Source: Ramlibacter sp.
GTDB taxonomy: Bacteria > Pseudomonadota > Gammaproteobacteria > Burkholderiales > Burkholderiaceae_C
Direction: 5' to 3'
DNA length: 64,000 nucleotides
Assembly (NCBI GenBank): GCA_019635435.1
Contig: JAHBZM010000001.1
Span: forward strand, 3,720,001-3,784,000
The position numbers were made by a program, and so were the translations under genes. The notes under the pieces are model-generated. The model made no database searches, was not told the DNA's origin, and saw nothing but the letters and a program-made list of their open reading frames with translations. Below, one piece after another: positions 42,437 through 51,748 of the stretch (the stretch's first letter is position 1; each line of letters opens with the position of its first letter).

Positions 42437-44761
42437 TCAGTTCTTCAGCACCTTGAGGCCAGCCGCCCCGAGGCCAAACTGATAGAAGATCGTGGTCAGG
42501 TCCTTGGCACCATCAATGAAGCGGGTATAGGCCGTGCGCTTGTCGAACTTCTCGGGCACGAAAATCGTGTCGCCCGGATTCAGGCGCTTGTCGAGCACGT
42601 TTTCACGAAACCCCATGAAGCCGCTTCCCGTCAACTGGTAGTTGCTCTCCACTGTGCCGTCCGCGCGAATGACGGCGACATTATCGTCGTCCGCGTCGCG
42701 CGTGGGCCCAGCACGGCCAAGGTAATCCCGGGCGGTGAAGTTGAAGCGGTGCAGAAACGATGTTTCTGCGGTGACCGCGCCAAAAATCCCGACAAAGCTC
42801 GGTGTCGTGGGTACGGTGATCTCGTCCCCGTCCTCCAGCACCACATGGGGAAGGCTCTGGCTGCGCGGATCCAGCTCCAGCGCGATCCGGCCGCTGGCAC
42901 GCAAGCCCTGCAAACGACTCACAATGTTGCGCTGTGCCGCTAGATTGGCTTGCAAAGTGTCTGCCTTTTCTCCTTGCCGGGCACTCTGGACAGACGCGAT
43001 GGCCTGGGCGTTGATATCGGCCTCCATGCGGCGTATGGCCTGATCCAGATTCTTCTGTTGCTGGATGCGTGTGGTTTCACGGGTAAATACCGTGCCATAT
43101 GCGTATGCATTGGCCGTGAAGCCGCCCACGCGCCGGATCAGTTGGTCAAGCGTTTCTCCAGGCGACAGCTGATAGACGCCCGGCACCTGCACTTCGCCAC
43201 CGATGCGCACATACTGTGTGCGCTTGCTCACGGGAACGGGCAGGTCGTTTATGCCGAAGACCGTGACGATGTCACCAGGCTGCAGGATGATGTTCGCCGT
43301 GGGGTCCTTGTCACGGACAGCCTTGCCCAGATTGAACGGGATGAGCTGCGAGCGGATTTCCTTAGGATCCAGTCGCTCGACCACGGCGTAATCCCAGTTG
43401 ATTTCCTCAAGCAGGTTCTTGATTTCGTCCGCCACACGGCCATCGCTCACGCGTCGTCCGGATTCATACTGGACCGTCAGATTGCGTCGGGTGTAGTAGT
43501 CCGGCACGATCAGTGCATCGCGCTCCGGGATGAGATCGGACACGCGCATGCCGGGTTGATAGGCATAGCGCAACGGCGCGGCTACATTGCCCCGCAATGT
43601 CACTGCATTCGAAAACTCGGGACTGATCTGGAACAGGGTGACCACGTCACCATCGCGTACGGTGCTCTGCAAACCCTTGGCGTCCAGGGCACGTTCTTCC
43701 ACGCTGCGCGGCGCCTTGGCACGCCCCGCATCAATGCGTTCCACCAGAACCTTGTGCGGAGTGGTGAGGGCTTGCGTGCGCCCCCCATAAGACAACAGCT
43801 TGCCAAGAGGCTCTTCTGCGGTTGCCAACTCAAAAATGGCGGGCTGGTCCAACGCGCCGGTCACCGCCACGCGCGGGCCGGCCGGCGGCAATACGATCAC
43901 ATCACCCGGTAACAGGCGGGCATCGGCAGACTTGTCGCCTTCGTTGATGAACTTGTAGAGGTCAAGGGTCGTGACAGTCTTGCCGTCACGCTTGAGCTGG
44001 ACGTGGCGCATGCTGCCCGTGGCTGACGGGCCGCCGCTCTCGAACAGCGCGCTGATGAGCGTCGAGAGACTGGACACGGTGTAGGCGCCCGGCCGGCGGG
44101 CCTGCCCCACCACGAACACCTGGATGGAACGCAACTGCCCCAGCGTGGCGCTAAGCTGGAAGTTGTTGTAGACACGGCTGATCTGGCCGCGCAAGGCTTG
44201 CTCGAGTTGCGAGGCCTTGACGCCCGCCACATTGACCGTGCCCACCCGCGGAATGCTGATCTGGCCATTACGATCCACCGCCAGACGCAAATCGGCGTCG
44301 ACCGCACCCCAGAGCTTCAGATCAACCTCGTCTCCAGGCCCCAGGACATAGTCGCTTGGAACCGGTACATTCTGCAATGCAGGAAAAGCACCTGTCGCGA
44401 ACAGGTTGTAGCCGAACAGGGGAAGACTGCGCCCAGTGGTTGCCTGCACAAACCGCTGGTATTCGGTGGTGCCCAGCGAAGGGGGGCTGGCGTCGCGTTC
44501 CCTGGGTAATGAAACGGTTTCCCGTTTGCTTACAAGGCGCCCCTCCCCACCCACCTCCTGCTTGCCGGGCTGATTGAGCCGCTCCGGGGCCAATGAGCCG
44601 CCAGAGCCCAATGCGAACGAGGGCGTCAGACTCAAGGGAGCCGATGCAGCCCCGCCAGACGAAGACTGCGCCCAGACCCCCGTTGAGCCCATCGCGAGCC
44701 CCACGCTGAAGGCGAGAAAGCCGAAAAACCGAAAAACCGCCGTGCCCTTTGGTGTCTTCAT
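42437..44761 (-). CDS. wza: Wza-like polysaccharide export protein with multiple SLBB domains
   Basis: A 774-residue exporter. Signal peptide MKTPKGTAVFRFFGFLAFSV ending near GVWAQ, with no lipobox Cys. The Poly_export domain begins about residue 120 (PSDYVLGPGDEVDLKLWGAV, ISIPRVGTVNVAGVKASQLE), followed by a series of SLBB beta-grasp domains (IQVFVVGQARRPGAYTV; RIGGEVQVPGVYQLSPGETL) and GDTIFVPEKFD near the end. It is about twice the size of E. coli Wza. The start at 44761 keeps the signal peptide; an ATG 48 bases upstream is possible. It is first in the unit wza, wzz, wecA-like, yjbH, divergent from the EPS regulator. Confidence 0.9.
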   Translation of the reverse strand: MKTPKGTAVFRFFGFLAFSVGLAMGSTGVWAQSSSGGAASAPLSLTPSFALGSGGSLAPERLNQPGKQEVGGEGRLVSKRETVSLPRERDASPPSLGTTEYQRFVQATTGRSLPLFGYNLFATGAFPALQNVPVPSDYVLGPGDEVDLKLWGAVDADLRLAVDRNGQISIPRVGTVNVAGVKASQLEQALRGQISRVYNNFQLSATLGQLRSIQVFVVGQARRPGAYTVSSLSTLISALFESGGPSATGSMRHVQLKRDGKTVTTLDLYKFINEGDKSADARLLPGDVIVLPPAGPRVAVTGALDQPAIFELATAEEPLGKLLSYGGRTQALTTPHKVLVERIDAGRAKAPRSVEERALDAKGLQSTVRDGDVVTLFQISPEFSNAVTLRGNVAAPLRYAYQPGMRVSDLIPERDALIVPDYYTRRNLTVQYESGRRVSDGRVADEIKNLLEEINWDYAVVERLDPKEIRSQLIPFNLGKAVRDKDPTANIILQPGDIVTVFGINDLPVPVSKRTQYVRIGGEVQVPGVYQLSPGETLDQLIRRVGGFTANAYAYGTVFTRETTRIQQQKNLDQAIRRMEADINAQAIASVQSARQGEKADTLQANLAAQRNIVSRLQGLRASGRIALELDPRSQSLPHVVLEDGDEITVPTTPSFVGIFGAVTAETSFLHRFNFTARDYLGRAGPTRDADDDNVAVIRADGTVESNYQLTGSGFMGFRENVLDKRLNPGDTIFVPEKFDKRTAYTRFIDGAKDLTTIFYQFGLGAAGLKVLKN

Positions 44762-44936
44762 GCCCAGCGACCCATTTCCATTGTTTAACTGCAAAAAATC
44801 CCAGACCATTGCACGATGTTAATCGATACGCATTGCGGGACAGCGGCTGGCCCCTGCGAATGAGGGCTCATCGCATCCCTGCTTTTCAACATCCATGATT
44901 CTGGCTAGACTGCTCGACTTCGAACAAACTTGAGCC

Positions 44937-45308
44937 ATGCACAGCCGCCAAAGCAAGCTGCAGGAAGACACGTATTTTCGCGTCATGAGAATCCTGCAGT
45001 ACAACCCCGACATCACGCAACGCGAACTCGCAGACCAGTTGGGAGTGAGCGTCGGCGGACTTAACTATTGCCTGAAAGCTCTCGTGCAGAAGGGATGGGT
45101 GAAGATACAGAACTTCAGCCACAGCAAAAACAAGTTCGGCTACGTTTATATGCTGACCCCTAGCGGCATCGCCGAGAAGGCGGCTCTGACGAATCGGTTT
45201 CTCAAAAGGAAGATGGAAGAGTACGACGCCCTGAGATCGGAAATTGAGGCACTCAAGGCTGAGTCTGAGTCCCGGGGCAAGCGTGATGTGTCTGATCGGA
45301 TTTCATGA
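44937..45308 (+). CDS. MarR-family EPS-associated transcriptional regulator
   Basis: A 123-residue winged-helix protein. DITQRELADQLGVSVGGLNY and CLKALVQKGWVKIQNF form the DNA-binding helix-turn-helix, NKFGYVYMLTPSGIAEKAAL is the wing and following helix, and a coiled C-terminus (MEEYDALRSEIEALKAES) should mediate dimerisation. The whole pattern is that of the EPS-associated MarR regulators found at the head of exopolysaccharide clusters. It lies between wza (divergent, 175-base gap) and the biosynthesis operon and probably controls one or both. Confidence 0.9.
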   Translation: MHSRQSKLQEDTYFRVMRILQYNPDITQRELADQLGVSVGGLNYCLKALVQKGWVKIQNFSHSKNKFGYVYMLTPSGIAEKAALTNRFLKRKMEEYDALRSEIEALKAESESRGKRDVSDRIS

Positions 45309-45345
45309 TGAATACACAGCGCTGCCCAAGTTTATGAGAGAAAGA

Positions 45346-46650
45346 ATGAACAACCCAAATCAGACCCAAAAGAGTATCGCAATACTGGGGCTGGGCTATG
45401 TTGGGCTCCCGCTCGCCGTTGAATTCGGAAAACATCGTCCTGTTCTGGGCTTTGATATCAACTCAGCCCGCATTGACGAACTTAAATCGGGCCAGGACCA
45501 CACGTTGGAGGTCACCCCGGACCAACTGGCAAGCGCCGCTTTTCTCGGCTTCAGTAGCGACTCATCCGATCTACACGAATGTGACATATTTATCGTCACT
45601 GTGCCCACGCCGATTGATCGGGTCAATCGACCAGACCTCACCCTGCTGCTTAAGGCCAGCGAAACCGTTGGCAAGGTCATGAAGGCCGGAGCCTTGGTGA
45701 TTTATGAGTCGACTGTCTACCCCGGTTGCACTGAAGAAGTTTGTGTACCGGTCCTTGAGAGAGCCTCTGGATTGAAGTTCAACCAGGACTTTTTTTGCGG
45801 CTACAGTCCCGAGCGCATCGTGCCGGCGGACAAGGTCAACACGCTCACCAAAATCAAGAAGATCACCAGCGGCTCCACACCCCAAGCCGCAAAAGCGGTT
45901 GACCAGCTGTACGGCAGCATCATCACCGCCGGCACATTCCCGGCCACCAGCCTACGCGTGGCCGAGGCCGCCAAGGTGATCGAGAACACCCAACGCGACC
46001 TGAACATTGCGCTGGTCAATGAGCTGTCTGTCATCTTCAACCGGCTGGGCATTGACACCCTGGAGGTTCTGGAGGCGGCGGGCAGCAAATGGAATTTTTT
46101 GCCCTTCCGGCCCGGCATGGTCGGGGGCCATTGCATTGGCGTGGACCCCTATTACCTGACCCACAAGGCCGAAGAAGTGGGCTACCACCCCCAGGTCATC
46201 CTGGCCGGCCGGCGCATCAACGACAACATGGCGCGTTATGCGGCGCGCAACGTCATCAAGCTGATGCTGCGCAATGGCATTGATGTAGCGCGAAGCACCG
46301 TGGGTGTGATGGGCATCACCTTCAAAGAGAACTGCCCTGACATTCGAAACAGCAAGGTTGTTGACCTCATCAAGGAACTGCAAAGCTGGAACGTCAACGT
46401 GGTGGTGACCGACCCCTGGGCCAACCCTGCTGAGGTGTTGCACGAATACGGGCTGGAACTGGCACCTGCCAGCCATCAGGCGCCACTCGACGCATTGGTG
46501 GTCGCCGTTGGGCACAAAACCTACCGGGAGCTGGCGCTGCCTAGCCTGCGCAAACTCTGCCGGGGTGACAAGCCAGTGCTGGCAGACATCAAATCACTGT
46601 ACGACCAGCATGCCGCAAAGGCGGCTGGCTTCACCGTCTTTCGGCTCTGA
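45346..46650 (+). CDS. UDP-N-acetylhexosamine 6-dehydrogenase (WbpA/TviB type)
   Basis: A 434-residue nucleotide-sugar dehydrogenase oxidising C6 of a UDP-HexNAc to the uronic acid with two NAD+. The NAD loop GLGYVG is at residues 15-20, the catalytic Cys263 is in VGGHCIGVDPYYLT, with AEAAKVIENTQRDLNIALVN in the dimer helix. The start at 45346 follows GAGAG by about 6 bases; an ATG four codons upstream is an alternative. The following wlbA, wlbB and wlbC genes indicate that its product is UDP-GlcNAc uronic acid. Confidence 0.92.
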   Translation: MNNPNQTQKSIAILGLGYVGLPLAVEFGKHRPVLGFDINSARIDELKSGQDHTLEVTPDQLASAAFLGFSSDSSDLHECDIFIVTVPTPIDRVNRPDLTLLLKASETVGKVMKAGALVIYESTVYPGCTEEVCVPVLERASGLKFNQDFFCGYSPERIVPADKVNTLTKIKKITSGSTPQAAKAVDQLYGSIITAGTFPATSLRVAEAAKVIENTQRDLNIALVNELSVIFNRLGIDTLEVLEAAGSKWNFLPFRPGMVGGHCIGVDPYYLTHKAEEVGYHPQVILAGRRINDNMARYAARNVIKLMLRNGIDVARSTVGVMGITFKENCPDIRNSKVVDLIKELQSWNVNVVVTDPWANPAEVLHEYGLELAPASHQAPLDALVVAVGHKTYRELALPSLRKLCRGDKPVLADIKSLYDQHAAKAAGFTVFRL

Positions 46651-46678
46651 GCGCCTTACGCCACACGGAATCTAACCC

Positions 46679-47734
46679 ATGCATCGTTACACCCCCATTA
46701 AGGGCAGAAAAATCCGGATCGGCCTGGTCGGTTGCGGTCGCATTGCCAAAAATCATTTTGAATCCATCGAAAGGCATGCCGACAACCTGGAAATGGTAGC
46801 GGTATGCGACATCGACCCTGCAGCTGCCAAGTTGTACGCCGACAAGCACAAGGTCGCTGGCTACCCTCAGCTGGAGGGCATGCTCGCCAACGAGCAACTC
46901 GACATCGTGGTGCTGTGCACCCCCAGCGGCACCCATGCAGACCAGGCCGTGCTGGCCGCCCGGCATGGCGTGCATGTGATGACCGAGAAACCCATGGCCA
47001 CCCGATGGCAAGACGGCGTGCGCATGGTCAAGGCGTGCGACGCTGCGGGTGTGCGCCTTTTTGTCGTCAAACAAAACCGGCGCAACACCACGTTGCAATT
47101 GCTCAAGCGTGCGGTGGAAGAAAAGCGCTTTGGCAAGATCCACATGGTCCACCTCAATGTGTTCTGGACCCGTCCGCAGTCGTATTACGACCAGGCCGAA
47201 TGGCGCGGCACCTGGGAGTTTGACGGCGGCGCTTTCATGAACCAGGCCAGCCACTACGTTGACCTGCTTGACTGGCTGATTGGTCCGGTTGAAAAAGTGC
47301 AGGCCATGATGAGCACCACAAGAGACATTGAAGTCGAAGACACCGGCGTGTTGAACGTGCGCTGGCGCCATGGCGCCCTGGGGTCCATGAGCGTCACCAT
47401 GCTCACCTACCCCAACAACCTGGAAGGCAGCATCACCATCCTTGGCGAAAAAGGGACCGCCCGTGTTGGCGGGGTGGCCGTGAACGACATTCAGGTCTGG
47501 CAGTTTGCCGACCAGAAGGATTACGACCAGAACATCCAGCAGGCCAACTACCAGACCACATCGGTCTATGGCCTGGGGCACCCGCTGTATTACAAGAACG
47601 TGGTGGACGTGATGCGCGGCGATGCGGAACCGGAGACGGACGGCCGCGAAGGCCTGAAGTCGCTAGAGCTGCTGGTGGCGGCCTACCTCTCGGCCCGCGA
47701 TGGCAAAACAGTGTCACTGCCACTTGAACATTGA
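46679..47734 (+). CDS. wlbA: WlbA/WbpB-type UDP-GlcNAcA 3-dehydrogenase (Gfo/Idh/MocA family)
   Basis: A 351-residue oxidoreductase. The NAD motif is IGLVGCGRIAKNHFE, the EKP motif is MTEKPMATRW, and the active-site Lys/His region includes WEFDGGAFMNQASHYVDLLDW. In Bordetella and Pseudomonas the homologue oxidises UDP-GlcNAcA at C3, regenerating NAD with 2-oxoglutarate. It begins 28 bases after the dehydrogenase gene. It is followed immediately by wlbB (acetyltransferase) and wlbC (aminotransferase). Confidence 0.9.
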   Translation: MHRYTPIKGRKIRIGLVGCGRIAKNHFESIERHADNLEMVAVCDIDPAAAKLYADKHKVAGYPQLEGMLANEQLDIVVLCTPSGTHADQAVLAARHGVHVMTEKPMATRWQDGVRMVKACDAAGVRLFVVKQNRRNTTLQLLKRAVEEKRFGKIHMVHLNVFWTRPQSYYDQAEWRGTWEFDGGAFMNQASHYVDLLDWLIGPVEKVQAMMSTTRDIEVEDTGVLNVRWRHGALGSMSVTMLTYPNNLEGSITILGEKGTARVGGVAVNDIQVWQFADQKDYDQNIQQANYQTTSVYGLGHPLYYKNVVDVMRGDAEPETDGREGLKSLELLVAAYLSARDGKTVSLPLEH

Positions 47735-47735
47735 C

Positions 47736-48341
47736 ATGCCTGCAACCATCCACCCCAGCGCCATTGTTGACAGCGGCGCCACCCTGGGCGAAGGCACACG
47801 GGTGTGGCATTTTGTGCACGTCAGCGCTGGCGCCGTGATTGGTGCCGGGTGCTCCCTGGGCCAGAACGTCTACGTGGGTAATGACGTGCGGATTGGGAAC
47901 AACGTGAAGATTCAGAATAACGTCTCGGTCTATGACGCTGTGACGCTGGAAGACGATGTTTTTTGCGGCCCCAGCATGGTCTTCACCAATGTGTACAACC
48001 CCCGCGCGGCGGTGACCCGCAAAGAGGAATACCGCCGCACAGTTGTCAAACGTGGGGCCACGCTGGGCGCCAACTGCACCATTGTTTGCGGCACCACCAT
48101 TGGTGAATACGCCTTTGTGGGTGCTGGCGCCGTGGTTAACCGCAACGTGCCTGACTTCGCCCTTATGGTGGGTGTGCCCGCGCGCCAGCTGGGGTGGATG
48201 AGCCGGCACGGCGAACGCCTGGCGCTTGACTTGGAGGGGCATGGCACCGCGCAATGCCCCCACACCGGCGACCACTATCAACTTGTCGGCGGTAGCGTCA
48301 CCCTTCTGCCCGCCAACCCCAAACCGACCAGTCCCCGATAA
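47736..48341 (+). CDS. wlbB: WlbB/WbpD-type N-acetyltransferase
   Basis: A 201-residue left-handed beta-helix acyltransferase made of hexapeptide repeats (IGAGCSLGQNVYVGNDVRIG, ANCTIVCGTTIGEYAFVGAG). FTNVYNPRA is the acceptor-loop segment of the WlbB/WbpD group, which acetylates the 3-amino group of UDP-GlcNAc(3NH2)A. The start at 47736 lies one base after the wlbA stop. The last 30 residues (QCPHTGDHYQLVGGSVTLLP) follow the helix. Confidence 0.88.
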   Translation: MPATIHPSAIVDSGATLGEGTRVWHFVHVSAGAVIGAGCSLGQNVYVGNDVRIGNNVKIQNNVSVYDAVTLEDDVFCGPSMVFTNVYNPRAAVTRKEEYRRTVVKRGATLGANCTIVCGTTIGEYAFVGAGAVVNRNVPDFALMVGVPARQLGWMSRHGERLALDLEGHGTAQCPHTGDHYQLVGGSVTLLPANPKPTSPR

Positions 48342-48361
48342 CCACGCACACAAGCCACGCC

Positions 48362-49465
48362 ATGGAGTTTGTCGACCTCAAAGCGCAGTACGCTGCCCTG
48401 CGCGACAAAATCAACGCCCGTATTCAAACGGTACTGGACCATGGACAGTACATCATGGGGCCGGAAGTCAAAGAACTTGAACAACGCTTGGCAGAGTTTT
48501 GCGGCGCCAAACACTGCATTACCGTGGCCAGCGGCACCGAGGCACTGTTGATCACGCTGATGGCGCTGGATATGCGGCCCGGTGATGAAGTGATCACCAC
48601 GCCGTTTACATTTGCGGCCACGGCAGAGATGATTGTGCTGCTGGGCGGTAAGCCCGTGTTTGTGGACATCGAGCCCGACACCTGCAACATCGACCCCCGC
48701 AAGATTGAAGCAGCCATCACCCCCCGCACCCGGGCCATCATGCCCGTGAGCCTGTACGGGCAAGTGGCCGACATGGACGAAATCAACGCCATTGCGGCAC
48801 GGCATGGCAACCTGCCAGTGATTGAAGACGCGGCCCAGAGCTTTGGCGCCACCTACAAAGGCCGCAAGAGCTGCAACCTCAGCACCTTTGGCTGCACCAG
48901 CTTCTTCCCCAGCAAACCCCTTGGTTGCTATGGCGATGGTGGGGCCATCTTTACCAACGACGACGCGCTGGCCCAGGCCTGCCGGGAGATCCGTGTGCAC
49001 GGGCAAAGCCAACGCTATACCCACACGAGAGTGGGCGTGGGCGGCAGAATGGACACACTGCAATGCGCCGTTGTGCTGGGCAAGCTTGACCGCTTTGAGT
49101 GGGAAATTTCCCAACGCATGGCCATCGGGACGCGCTACAACCAGTTGCTGGATGAGGCAGGCATCGCGCGGATTGCCCAGCGCCCGGACCGCACATCCGT
49201 TTTTGCCCAGTACACGCTGAAATGCGCCCACCGGGCTGAATTGCAGGCCGCGCTGAAAGCAGTGGACATACCCACTGCAGTGCATTACCCCACGCCGTTG
49301 AACCGACAGCCTGCCTACAAGCACGATTGCTGCCCAGGGTGCACGCCCGTCGCTGACGAGGCAGCATCACAAGTCCTCAGCCTTCCCATGAGTGCTGACC
49401 TGGCACTTGAGGATGTTGAACGTGTAGTGGATGCATTTGCCAATGCGATGCGGAACTGCTCCTAG
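48362..49465 (+). CDS. wlbC: WlbC/WbpE-type aminotransferase
   Basis: A 367-residue PLP enzyme of the DegT/DnrJ/EryC1/StrS group. The N-terminus MEFVDLKAQYAALRDKINAR is typical; the PLP Lys185 is in TSFFPSKPLGCYGDGGAIF, and the IEDAAQSFGATYKGRK block precedes it. It aminates the 3-keto sugar made by WlbA, giving the substrate for WlbB. Together the four genes produce UDP-2,3-diacetamido-2,3-dideoxy-glucuronate. The matching 2-epimerase (WbpI/WlbD) is not seen in this operon, so the gluco form may be used directly, or the epimerase may be elsewhere. Confidence 0.9.
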   Translation: MEFVDLKAQYAALRDKINARIQTVLDHGQYIMGPEVKELEQRLAEFCGAKHCITVASGTEALLITLMALDMRPGDEVITTPFTFAATAEMIVLLGGKPVFVDIEPDTCNIDPRKIEAAITPRTRAIMPVSLYGQVADMDEINAIAARHGNLPVIEDAAQSFGATYKGRKSCNLSTFGCTSFFPSKPLGCYGDGGAIFTNDDALAQACREIRVHGQSQRYTHTRVGVGGRMDTLQCAVVLGKLDRFEWEISQRMAIGTRYNQLLDEAGIARIAQRPDRTSVFAQYTLKCAHRAELQAALKAVDIPTAVHYPTPLNRQPAYKHDCCPGCTPVADEAASQVLSLPMSADLALEDVERVVDAFANAMRNCS

Positions 49466-49514
49466 GCATGCGGCATTCAGTCCGAATTCGCTTGGCGCGC
49501 GAAGCCTTCCGCCT

Positions 49515-50549
49515 ATGAAACCTATCGCGCGCTTCGAAAGGAATATTGCCCGTATTGCGACCGGATCAGCGTTAGGGCAGTTGGTGCTTATTGCCTCCAC
49601 GCCCCTGCTGGCGCGGCAGTTCTCCCCAAGGGCATTCAGTGCGCTGGCGATATTCATGGCCACCAATGCGCTTGTGGCTGGTGTATCAACACTCAAATAC
49701 GACACGGCCATTGTGCTGCCCAAGCAAGACCTCCGAGCTGTCAATCTGACACTTGCAACACTCACTCTTTCACTGCTTTCCTCGCTGCTTGTCATATTTG
49801 TGCTGATCGCCTATGCCCTATGGAGAAGCACAACCCCACGTGCTCACTTTTTTCTTCTACCTCTGGGCATCGCATTCGCAGCGATGTATTCAAGCTTTCT
49901 GCAACTGCGCGCGTGTGCGGCGGAGTACCGATACGCAGCAAAAATCCAACTTCTGATTGCGTTGATTGCGTGCATCGGCATTGTCCATTGGTTCCTTCCT
50001 GCTGAAGGAGTGTCGCTCTGGGCAAAATTCTTGATCTTGGTACGCGTACTTGGTGTCGGTGGCTGGACTCTATCAACCTACAGCGACTATTTCACAGAGC
50101 ACGGCTACACCTACTACCTCCATATCGGGCCGGTCAAGGCCATTGTGGGTGGATATCCATATGGCAACCTGTCGCTTGGTCAGGCTATCGGAGTGCACTA
50201 CTCCGGCACGGAAGAAGCCAACTTCAATGCAAATTTTTGGGCCAGCGACGGCTTTGCAGCTATGGGCCTGCTTGGCATTTCAATCGTAACTCTTGCTTTG
50301 GGGGCTGTGCTTTTGGCATTCAATCGAGCCGCGTCCGGCTACCCGGCCAGACTCACTGCACCGTGGTCGGTTGGCTTCTGGATGGCGCTTTTGAATACGC
50401 CATTGACGACTGCACTTCAATCTGGAGGTGGGCTTCGCATCATCGTCTCATTGCATTCAGCGCGAAAAAAAGGGGCGCAATGTTTATCACAGCCTTTGGC
50501 AATCCCCCCTAGCTCTTTGAAGAATTCACACCCTGAGAACCGACTATGA
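49515..50549 (+). CDS. Wzx-Wzy chimera: flippase N-terminus joined in frame to polymerase C-terminus
   Basis: One open frame of 344 residues. Residues 1 to about 144 (ARIATGSALGQLVLIASTPL, then LLARQFSPRAFSALAIF and KYDTAIVLP) have the four-helix start of a Wzx-type flippase and resemble the intact flippase at 56787. From about residue 145, and clearly from 177, the sequence matches residues 281-415 of the polymerase at 58196 without gaps (about 80 identities in 137 positions by hand, including FNANFWASDGFAAMGLLG). The first ~240 residues of that polymerase and the rest of the flippase are missing. It looks like a deletion between an older wzx and wzy pair. Its stop overlaps the next glycosyltransferase start (ATGA). 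Function is unlikely as either parent; it may persist for translational coupling. Confidence 0.72.
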   Translation: MKPIARFERNIARIATGSALGQLVLIASTPLLARQFSPRAFSALAIFMATNALVAGVSTLKYDTAIVLPKQDLRAVNLTLATLTLSLLSSLLVIFVLIAYALWRSTTPRAHFFLLPLGIAFAAMYSSFLQLRACAAEYRYAAKIQLLIALIACIGIVHWFLPAEGVSLWAKFLILVRVLGVGGWTLSTYSDYFTEHGYTYYLHIGPVKAIVGGYPYGNLSLGQAIGVHYSGTEEANFNANFWASDGFAAMGLLGISIVTLALGAVLLAFNRAASGYPARLTAPWSVGFWMALLNTPLTTALQSGGGLRIIVSLHSARKKGAQCLSQPLAIPPSSLKNSHPENRL

Positions 50550-51736
50550 AAATAGTCATGCTTTGCAACTTCTTCAACGAAGCGCTGACCTACCAAGAAA
50601 ACATGTTGGCAAGGTTCTATGTCAAACATGGCCATGCAGTTACGGTGCTGGCGTCAACATTTGAGAATCTGTTTGATTTCGTTAGCGACCGATATGACCC
50701 TAGCTGGCCCAACCGCGACTATGTGGCCGATGGCATCAGAATCGTCAAACGAGCCTACCGATGGAATATCCTGAATCGTGTGCGGATATTTCCGCCGATA
50801 TCCGAGCTTCTGCAGGAGATTCAACCAGATCTCATCTTCGTGCACGATATTCACATGAACCTGCCGGAGGCCACGCAATATAAATTGGCACATCCTGGTA
50901 CGCGTCTGGTCATGGACTATCACGCTGACTACAGCAACTCCGCCAAGAACTGGCTTTCATTGAAGGTTTTGCACGGCGTCATTCGAAAATCTGTGCTTGA
51001 TCGCGCCCGGCCTAGCCTGGATCGCATCTATCCCGTTGTCCCGGCCAGCGCAAATTTTCTTGCCGAAGTCTATGGCGTTACACCGGAAGAAATGACACTT
51101 CTACCCCTTGGGGTCGACATGGACATGGCACGACGGATTCGACTATCCGATGCCCGCGATCGGCTTCGATTGCAGTTGGGAATTCCGCCCGAAGGGATTG
51201 TCATTTTTACCGGCGGAAAACTCGACCCACTCAAACAAACCGATGCACTTATCGAGGCATTCCGGCAGTGTCAGCATCCGAACCTGTTTCTTGTGGTGGT
51301 TGGCGAAAGTCCGCCGGGCAACAAATCGTACGGAGTGCAACTTCGCCAACAGGCTATTGATATCCCAAATATCTTCTTTACGGGGTGGGTAAGCGCAGAA
51401 CAACTCTTGGAGCACATGGCCATGTCAGATTTCGCTGTGTTTCCCGCCAGTCAGTCCGTTCTTTGGCAACAAGCCATCAGCATGGGTTTGCCCGCGTTGA
51501 TCGGCGACAGAACGGCCGTGCGCAAGGGGGCGCAAGATGTCAGCTACCTTAACCTGCGCGAGAATATTCATGTGATCGATGGTAGCCAACCCCTGGTGCC
51601 ACAGATCGTTTCGGAGATCAACCGATTGGCAGGTGACCCGGCCCTTCGCAAGGCTATGTCGGAGGGCGCCCTGTACACCGCCGATCACCTGCTTGACTGG
51701 GACCGAATTGGAGAACTCACTCTTGTTGATCACTAA
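50546..51736 (+). CDS. Glycosyltransferase, family-4 (GT-B) type
   Basis: A 396-residue GT-B enzyme starting MKIVMLCNFFNEALTYQENM. The C-terminal nucleotide-binding domain has GIVIFTGGKLDPLKQTDALI and NIFFTGWVSAEQLLEHMAMS, then DFAVFPASQSVLWQQAISMG in place of the usual ExFGxxxxE loop. The N-terminal acceptor half contains DLIFVHDIHMNLPEA. It probably adds one sugar of the repeat unit on the cytoplasmic side. The base composition is visibly AT-richer than the flanks. The start overlaps the chimera stop by 4 bases. Confidence 0.85.
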   Translation: MKIVMLCNFFNEALTYQENMLARFYVKHGHAVTVLASTFENLFDFVSDRYDPSWPNRDYVADGIRIVKRAYRWNILNRVRIFPPISELLQEIQPDLIFVHDIHMNLPEATQYKLAHPGTRLVMDYHADYSNSAKNWLSLKVLHGVIRKSVLDRARPSLDRIYPVVPASANFLAEVYGVTPEEMTLLPLGVDMDMARRIRLSDARDRLRLQLGIPPEGIVIFTGGKLDPLKQTDALIEAFRQCQHPNLFLVVVGESPPGNKSYGVQLRQQAIDIPNIFFTGWVSAEQLLEHMAMSDFAVFPASQSVLWQQAISMGLPALIGDRTAVRKGAQDVSYLNLRENIHVIDGSQPLVPQIVSEINRLAGDPALRKAMSEGALYTADHLLDWDRIGELTLVDH

Positions 51737-51748
51737 CCTCACGTACCT

